Source: Azolla caroliniana (lineage: Eukaryota; Polypodiophyta). Taken from it: a stretch of DNA of 64,000 nt. Position 1 is the stretch's first letter. The number at the start of each line of letters is the position of its first letter. The notes below the pieces were generated by a model. The model was not told the origin of the DNA. It worked only from the letters and a program-made list of their open reading frames with translations, and made no database searches. The DNA is taken from assembly GCA_043228905.1 (NCBI GenBank), contig JBHGNT010000002.1, positions 14,942,001 through 15,006,000 of the forward strand, given 5' to 3'. Position numbers and translations under genes: made by a program. Shown piece after piece: positions 57,210 to 64,000 of this stretch.

Positions 57210-57744
57210 CATATTGGTTTGGTTCAAGCTGGGGATTGTTTTACTACATGATCGGAAACTTTGTAAATTTGTTTTGGATGTAAACTCACGAATATGTATA
57301 ATTGTAACTGGTAGACATGTTGTACATTATTTTGTACTTTTGGTGATGTATTTTTGGAGGCATTTTACTTATGCCTCAAAGTGGTAGTCATGTTGAAATT
57401 CAATATATTTTGCCACCTTTTCTGAAAAGCTTTACGCATGCGTCGTGTCTTTTTGAAAACTACGTGCTTTTGTGCCCTTTTTCGACATAGTGTTCCCATA
57501 ATGCGACATATTACCTATTTCAAATGACCCGGTGTTTCATTCGATTCCTCCATGCCAATACGATGTCCCGGATCCGCCCCAACCCCATCTTTGACTTGTT
57601 TTCCGCGGCCTATTTTTTGTTCGTGAATTGTTTGACCAAGCTTGCCGTTGTCACTTCTTGGCTTCTGTAGTGCATGAGTTGGGTCTAATATGTTGTCTAA
57701 ACTCTGTTCAGAGCCATTGTGGCGCGCTCCGTTTCCACATGGTG
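57210..57744. other. Non-coding stretch after the transposase-like gene
   Basis: No gene seen. 57210-57420 is AT-rich and probably 3' untranslated sequence of the transposase-like gene. The right end of its element and the end of the following gypsy should both lie in this interval; I could not fix either boundary. Confidence 0.35.
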
Positions 57745-59995
57745 CTATACTTGCAAGTCCAGTCGCTCTTTCGTTGTTGCCGCTAGTTGTTTCGCTTGTT
57801 CGGCTCCCTTCGACTGCTCTTCCATCAATGCCGTCGTCAACCGGTTAACTTCCTCCCGGAGTTCTCTGCACTTTTCATACTGTCGGTCACTGTCGGTAGT
57901 CAATTTCTTATGATCGGCATCCAAATGCTTATAATCCCGGTGCAGTCGGTCGAAGTCGTCAGTTTGAGCTTTGAGCTTTTGATTTATAAGCCGGTGAGCA
58001 CGGTCGTCATGGTATTTTTGTTGCCAAAGCTCTTCTTTGAGACGCTCAATCTCTACTTCCGCCGTCCTCCGGAGTTTCTCTTTTTCTTGCAGGATTTTGT
58101 CTTTCTCTTCTTTTAGCCGATCATACGCTTGATGCCCTCTTCTCAAGCTTTCCTCTGTTCGGCGGAGGCTGTCGGCCGTTCCCCTTTGTTCCTCCTCCGC
58201 CGCCTTTTTAAATTCTCGTTCCCTGGCACGTAAGGCTTCTTGTGCTGCCAGGTCTTCCCTTAGTGTGGCGAGCTCTTGTGCGGACGATTCATGAGTATCT
58301 GGGCCCGCCGCCGTCACCGGGTTTTGATCGTTTTGTTGAGTTACCGGGGCCACTGGTTTTGATTGATGTGGTCCTTCTATGACCAACTTGGCCATGTCCA
58401 TTCTGGCCTTCTCTATGTCTTCTTCCATGCTCCGGATTCTTGACCGGGCCCTCTCTAACTCCTCAGTTGTGGCTAGCAACCGGGCTTCCTGCGCTTTTTT
58501 TCCCTCTTCTAACTGGCCGACAACACCAGTCACTTGTTCTGCTACCCATCGGAGCCATCGACTGTCGGTGCCTTGTGGTCGTGACGGTTCTAGTTGTGGG
58601 ATGGCGTTTCCACTGGTCATGAGCCCACTATTGACGGTTACGTCACACAGCCGCTCCGGTTCTGGCTGTTGCTGCTGCGGCGGTGATGCCGACAATTCAA
58701 TGACCGGTTCTTGATTCACCGGTATTGCCGTGTCCTTGACCGTTGGTTCTGCGATGTCCTGTTGCAACCCTTGCTCCGTTCCCAATTCTTGTTGCGCCAA
58801 TTCTACCACCTTCCTCAGCTGCGGCTCCTCAGGGGAGGGTTCTAGTCTATTGTCCTTCATTAGCCTTGATGTTCCCCCTTCATGGCCCTTTTCTCTTGTT
58901 TGGCGACGCCGTAGCAGCGTCTCGGTTGGCTCGTCTTCCTGTTGTTCTTCTTCCAGGGTCTCGTTGCTGAATACCGCCGTCAAGGGGTCCTGTGCCTAGG
59001 TTTTCTCCGGTTGCTACTCTACTTGTTGTTCCGACAGGCGCAACTTGATTTTCAACGGTCTCCCCGAGGTGTCCACCAATGTCTCCTTCTCCGCCAGCCG
59101 CTTTCAATTAGGCCATTCCTTCGCGTGGGTAACCAGGAGTTGCTGCCGTCTTGAAGCTGTTTTGGGGGTCGCTTATGTCGGTCTTCTCCTCTTCCTTTGT
59201 TTTATGGGCTCCACGGGTGCTGCTAACAGAGTGAGCCATTGCGCCACTGCTGTCCACATCTTTTTGCCATCTTTTATCGAGATGATGGCAGCGCTCAGGT
59301 TGTCGTCAATCTTTTAGCGACCAATCCACCTGTACTCCCTCGTAGGTGGCTATGATCTCTTGGGCATCACCGGTGGTCGGGGGTACACATGGCCATATTT
59401 GTGGAGTACCCAAGCAATTTCAAGAAACAAGAGATCTTCACCGCCTTGCGTGCGGTACGCCTTCCTGCCAGGGGAGTATTCCCCAAAATACCTCGTCAGC
59501 AGCTCCAACGAAGGGTTGTCGATCGAGTAGATTCCCCCTTCTAGTAGGCCGGTCATGGCTCAAATGGCTTCCTCGGTGATGACCTCCGTGTCGATGTTGT
59601 TAACGACATTTTCCGCATCTCCGTGTGGCGGTGCTTCGACGATCCGCAAGAATCCCTCCAGACCGTGTTGCTTCAGCCATTTCTTAGCCGCTTCTGAGAG
59701 TACCATGCATTCCATGTCGTATTCGGCGTCGGTAGGTTGTGGTAATATGGGTGCGCCTACGTGCTCTGCGTGCTCTCCCCTGATCACTCATAATCGCCTG
59801 TGGACGCTGAGATCTCTGTGTTCGCGAAATGAAAGGGACTCTGGGCGGTGTGGGTTCTCTTTCTCCATGCATGGCGCCTTTTCTTGATTCCCGCGCATGC
59901 ACTTCCTGTACTAATATAGCAGTCGGTTGACACGTGGTGCGCCTGTCTTTAAAAGCTTTAATTAGCCACCCACCCCACCTTTTCAAAGTGCCCAT
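57745..59995 (-). pseudogene. Extra ORF downstream of gypsy pol, with long coiled coil
   Basis: Minus strand. From about 59790 a globular N-terminal part (MECMVLSEAAKKWLKQHGLE, then GGIYSIDNPSLELLTRYFGE and GGEDLLFLEIAWVLHKYG) runs with a TGA at 59560 and a TAG at 59350, then a short region with several stops. A 412-codon open frame (58983-57745) follows: Pro/Gln-rich linker and a long charged coiled coil (ELERARSRIRSMEEDIEKAR, RLKEELWQQKY, KCRELREEVNRL). It matches no gag, pol or envelope motif that I know. Position, after integrase and before the expected 3' LTR, makes it a possible third ORF of the gypsy on its right, or gag of a second copy. Confidence 0.5.
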
Positions 59996-60239
59996 TCGCT
60001 CCTCACCTCTGCATGATGACTTTTTCTTTTTCTTTTCGTTTTTTTTTTCTTTTTTTTTTCAACTTGAGTTTGAGTTAACCGGAAGCACCGGGTCCGTATC
60101 CCGATTTTTCCCCATATTCACTTTTGCCGGTAACCTGTTTGTTGTTATCCGGTAATGCCGGCTTTGCCTACCTATCGGGTAATTTTTCCCTGCTTCCTAC
60201 TGTTGTATCAGCCTCCGTCTGTTCAAACGGGTTCTATGC
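59996..60239. other. Spacer with T-rich run
   Basis: No gene seen. A poly-T/CT run at 60022-60062 (a purine tract on the minus strand) and repeated CCGGTAA-type words lie between integrase and the coiled-coil ORF. Confidence 0.4.
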
Positions 60240-61403
60240 CATCGGTCCATAATATAGTTTAAGTCGAAACCCATTGACCCATTTGCCCATTATCTCACCG
60301 GCAAGCATTCCGAGCTGGTATGAACCATTGAATTCCCGTGTTATCCAATACGGTCCGGTCCACCAGAACCATAGCTTTCCCGGCTTGCCGATCCCGAACA
60401 TCTTCTCATTGGCCTTCCGGTGCCGATCGACAAACGCCTTCTTTCATCATTGTTCCAGTTCCAACTGCATGAGACTTGCTATCCAATGTTCCTCGAGTTC
60501 GCATAATACGGCTAACCGGATTTTTTCCGATTCCTTTTCACTTAGTTGTTCTTTAACCTGTATCCGCAAACTCGGAACCTGAAATTCGATTGGCATGACT
60601 GCTTTAAGCTCAAATGCTAACCGGAATGGTGTCCGGTTTTCATTGACGATCTTTCAGAGGATGTTTTGGAGCGTTTTGTTTGTGGACTCGGCCAATCCAT
60701 TGGCCTGTGGATAAATAAGGGGTAATGCGCTTTTGTAGCACTTCATAGAATGTCGTTAAGCTCTCCACTACTTGACCGAGAAAATGTCTGCCTTGGTCTC
60801 TAATTAATTCGATCGGGCATCCATACCGACACCAGATGTACTCATATAAGAACTTTGTCGTTGATGCCACAGTGTTGTCCCGCAAAGCCTTGGCTTCTAC
60901 CCACTTGGTGCAATAATCGGTGGCGACTATGACATACTCGTCGGCCACCATAGCCCGCTGTGCCATATCTTTCTTGTCGTAGCGTCCTCGGCATAGTGCC
61001 CTCCGACAATGCCACAGTGCACTTCTCGTAATATTGTGTCCTTTTCGTCGCTTCGCACTGCTCGCTGCCATATGCCATCCGCGCTTTTGTGGTACAGGGT
61101 GTCCTATTGTAGACAAAAATGTCGGCTTGGCAGCGCTAACCGCTTCCGCTCATCGCGGTTCATCTCCTCCGGTCGAAGTCTCGTGCTTAGGAATTGATGC
61201 ATGTTGGTTAGCCACTTGTCTTCGTCGACTACTGTGCTGTCAGTTGCCGTTTCAGCTATTACTTTAAATAACTCAGCATCCGGAAACTCATTTGGCACTC
61301 CGTCTCCGGTCTCACCGAAGTCTAACTGGCTCAGATAATCGGCAACCGCATGTTGTATCCCCGGCCGGTGATATATTTTGAACTCGAACTCTTGTAGCAA
61401 CAA
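60240..61403 (-). pseudogene. Gypsy integrase and end of RNase H (third gypsy family)
   Basis: Minus strand: RNase H end (FKIYHRPGIQHAVADYLSQ near 61370), then a zinc-binding region with shifted frames, the core pieces VIVATDYCTKWVEAKAL (near 60920) and ELIRDQGRHFLGQ (near 60800), and a C-terminal region with GKWVNGFRLKLYYGP (near 60260). Several frameshifts. The YHRPGIQHAVADYLSQ spacing is that of plant Ty3-gypsy. Confidence 0.85.
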
Positions 61404-62757
61404 TGTCCATCAGGCCAGCTTGCCGGTGAGTGATGCCTTTGAGACCAAATATAACAGCGCTGAGTGGTCGACATGGAATGACAATTTCCTTCCCAATAAA
61501 TAGTGCTTGAACTTGGTAACATTGTAAATCATCCCTAAGGCTTCTCTTTCCATTGTTGAATAATTTTGTTCCGCCTGGGATAGCTTCCGACTAGCATAAT
61601 AGACCGGTTGGTACCATTTCGGTTCAGTCAGTTGCATTAGTGCGTTGCCGATTGCTATGTCAGACGCATCCACGAACACGTGGAATCCTTTTGACCAGTC
61701 CGGTGGTTGCACCACTGGTGCTTCTGATAGCAGTACTTTTAGTGCCCGGTAAGCCTCATCCTCCATATTCGTCCATTGGAAGTGTCCGGTGAACCGCAAC
61801 ATGCAATGGTGTAGCAAGATCGGCCAAATACCGGAGCATCCGACTATGCCACCGGATTTGCCCTAGAAACCGACTCAAGTCTTTCGCTGTCGATGGTGCC
61901 GGTGCTTCTAAGATTTCTTTCACCATATCGGGGTCTACCGCGATCCCGTCCTTTCTGACCAAATGGCCCAACAATGCACCGCTTGTTACTCTAAACACAC
62001 ATTTTGATGGATTCAGGCTTAACCGATAACTTCTGCATTTCTCAAGACATAACCGGAGGTGTTGGAGATGTTCTCCTTCTCGGCTATACACGACGAAGTC
62101 ATCCAGGAATACCCACATGAATGCTGGAATGAACTCGCCAAATATTTCCATGATTATCCGTTGGAAGGTTGCCGGTGCGGTCTTGAGCCCGAACATCATT
62201 ACCACTGCGACAAAGACTCCCCATTCGGTGACGAATGTCGTCTTGTCTTGGTCGTCAGGCTGCATCCTTATTTGATTGTAGCCGCTGAAACCGTCTAGGA
62301 AGCTATACACTTCATGACCGACTACCGCGTCCAACACTCCATCTGTAAACGGCAGTGGAAAGGCGTCGATCACAGTCGCCACATTGAGTTTCCGGTAATC
62401 AACGCACACCTGGATTTTACCGTTCTTTTTTGGCACGACGACTATGGGACTTAACCATGTAGCTTTTTTCACTGGTCGGATAAAACCAACCCGTAGCAAC
62501 TTGTCAATTTCCTCTTTGACTTTTGCCGCATAATTAGAGTTCATCCGGTAACACCGTTGTGCTACCGGTTTGGCATCCTTACTACGGTGTATTTGGTGTT
62601 GGTAGAACTGAGGATCTAGCCCCCCCATGTCTTCATAGGACCAGACAAATACGCCCCAGAATTCCTTTAATAAGGTGATCATCGCCGTCTTATTGTCCGG
62701 TGACATTTCCTTAGCAATATGAACTGGTTTGGCGTCGTCCCCGGTCCTTAAGTTCAC
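61404..62757 (-). pseudogene. Gypsy reverse transcriptase and RNase H (third gypsy family)
   Basis: Reverse transcriptase is open for 333 codons (62757-61756): RCYRMNSNYAAKVKEEIDKL, SPIVVVPKKNGKIQVCVDYR, FPLPFTDGVLDAV, FLDGFSGYNQIRM, then the active site FLDDFVVYSREGE (near 62085) and VFRVTSGALLGHLV. RNase H follows in a different frame (61817-61410): FHVFVDASDIAIGNALMQ and EREALGMIYNVTKFKHYLLG. The overlap of 60 bp between the frames marks one shift. Same family as typical plant Ty3-gypsy, distinct from the FLDDIP family at 38-52 kb. Confidence 0.92.
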
Positions 62758-64000
62758 TTCCTCTAACTAGGATGCTTTCACGTGTTGGGATACCGCCATC
62801 TCCTTCTCCAGAGCTTCATGTGCTTGCCATAATTCTCTGATAGCTTCCTGATCCGGTTCCTCGATGGCGTCGTCTGATTGCATTCTATATGGTGGCACTG
62901 CTTCCGCCAGATCGATTTCAAATAGGGGTACAATTTTTGGGTTTTCTTCTAAGTACTAGTCGACCTCTTCGTCCGCAAGCCCCTCGAGCATGTTTACACT
63001 TTCCGCATATAGCGGTGTCAGCTCCTTGGCGGTACTGGCTTGAGGGTGGGTAGGTACCTTTGTTTTTGTCTTCCCTCGTCGAAAGGTAATCATGTTTTTC
63101 CGCTAGTTTTGTTTGATATGCGCCGTTTTTAGCCATGGGCGGCCCAGTAACAGTGGGTAAGCCCCTTGCTCATTGAGCTGGAGAACCACTGCCGAAATGC
63201 GGAATGCGTGACCTCTGATAGTTACATCTAGATCCCGTATCAAACTGGTAGGTCTTACCACACTTGTATCCACCATTCGGAGCCAAAACGGGCAAGGCTC
63301 CCAGTCCTGTATTCCAAGGGTATTACAAGTCCGTAAACTGATCATGTTCACGCCTGATCCTCCGTCCACAATCGTCCTTTGATGATAACGGTGATTTTCG
63401 GACTGTTCGTGTCTACCAATGCTGGCCCTTCTTCCAAATTTGAGAAGAACGTAGGAGCCGGCAACGGAATTGATGTGGTCATTCCTGATGTCAGCCCTTC
63501 CATAAATCAGGGCACTAGCTGTAATAACCAACCGAATGGCAGCGTAATCTGACATTCTTGTAACGCTTGCCATGTTGGGTTTTCCGGCTGAATCATGTCG
63601 GTGGCCCATTCCGGTTTCTCCTTTTGTTGTTCAAGCTAAGCCACATTGTGCTCATTTGTCTTCTTCACCCACTCGGTGGCTTGCTTTCGGATTGCCTCCT
63701 GTGTTTCCCACTCCGTTGTTTTGCCTTTTGCCCTGGTGGTGACTTGTTGTATATCAGCAACTTCTGCTACCACCATATTTACGGTTGGTCTTTTCTCGTA
63801 GCTTTTAACCGGACACTGATTATTGTAATGTCCTTGCAGGCAATAGTAGTAGTATGCCTTCCGGGTGTTGCTAGATTCGGCGTTCGCTCCGGTACCCGGT
63901 TGAGGTCCTATTGGTGGTCGGTTAGGTGCTTGGCCCGGTTGGGTACTTGGCGTGCCCTTGTCTGGCTGCCATTGGCGGTCCTCCTTTCTAGCATTCCATT
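62758..64000 (-). pseudogene. Gypsy protease and zinc-knuckle end of gag, runs off the right edge
   Basis: Protease at 63609-63103: VDGGSGVNMIS active site (DGGS, as in many plant gypsies), then IRDLDVTIRGHAFRISAVVL and YPLLLGRPWL. A linker with stops (62918-63100) leads to reverse transcriptase. Upstream, near 63835, a zinc-knuckle-like YYYCLQGHYNNQCP with the first cysteine replaced by tyrosine. The gag body lies beyond 64000. Confidence 0.85.

Noticed and set aside
1-64000. Alternative genetic code with TGA or TAG read as sense
   Set aside because: TGA, TAG and TAA all interrupt frames, many frames also have frameshifts, and the well-preserved LINE ends at an ordinary stop. Decay explains the data more simply.

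Overview
The window looks like nuclear DNA of a plant (streptophyte) and consists almost wholly of mobile-element sequence, with no ordinary host gene that I can recognise. The plant call rests on Ty1-copia elements with the plant-type initiator-Met primer site TGGTATCAGAGC, a plant-type L1 with a zinc-knuckle ORF1, Ty3-gypsy chromovirus remains and short GT-AG introns. Two transposase-like families here (one with the motif HGKGxxDGxGA, the other of the type I know as DUF7869) make a seed-free plant or charophyte more likely than a flowering plant, but that is inference.

Layout. 1-6647: broken, nested and partly inverted Ty1-copia copies with two 419-bp LTRs. 6648-10165: minus-strand L1 cut through its reverse transcriptase by the copia. 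10.2-22.9 kb: a decayed two-gene unit of unusual type, a plus-strand HGKG transposase (12.0-16.2 kb) converging on a minus-strand multi-exon gene (22.7-16.5 kb) that ends in an FCP1-like HAD domain lacking its catalytic residues. Both genes carry the same 52-bp palindromic minisatellite in long introns. 22.9-29.2 kb: decayed Ty3-gypsy relic. 29.4-36.3 kb: a well-preserved LINE behind a heat-shock-like promoter, with gypsy debris downstream and an inverted copy of the LINE promoter at the far side.

36.9-57.2 kb is the most interesting part. A minus-strand spliced gene encodes a ParB-like domain (53.7-52.1 kb) and, downstream, an N4-cytosine/N6-adenine DNA methyltransferase (38.2-36.9 kb). It is split by a 13.6-kb nest: a Ty3-gypsy element with 1017-bp LTRs (38162-51734), itself holding a Ty1-copia with 798-bp LTRs and a GCATC target duplication (40550-46260). 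Divergent from the ParB end, across about 300 bp of shared upstream DNA, lies an intronless 890-codon DUF7869-type transposase-like gene (54537-57209). The pair looks like the gene set of a DNA transposon that carries its own DNA methyltransferase with a ParB module. 57.7-64.0 kb: another minus-strand Ty3-gypsy with an extra coiled-coil ORF downstream of pol.

Most coding frames are long and broken by single in-frame stops at codons one C-to-T change from CGA, CAG or CAA, which fits decay of methylated cytosine in silenced elements. Boundaries of the two unusual elements are not resolved, because I could not identify their terminal inverted repeats by eye.
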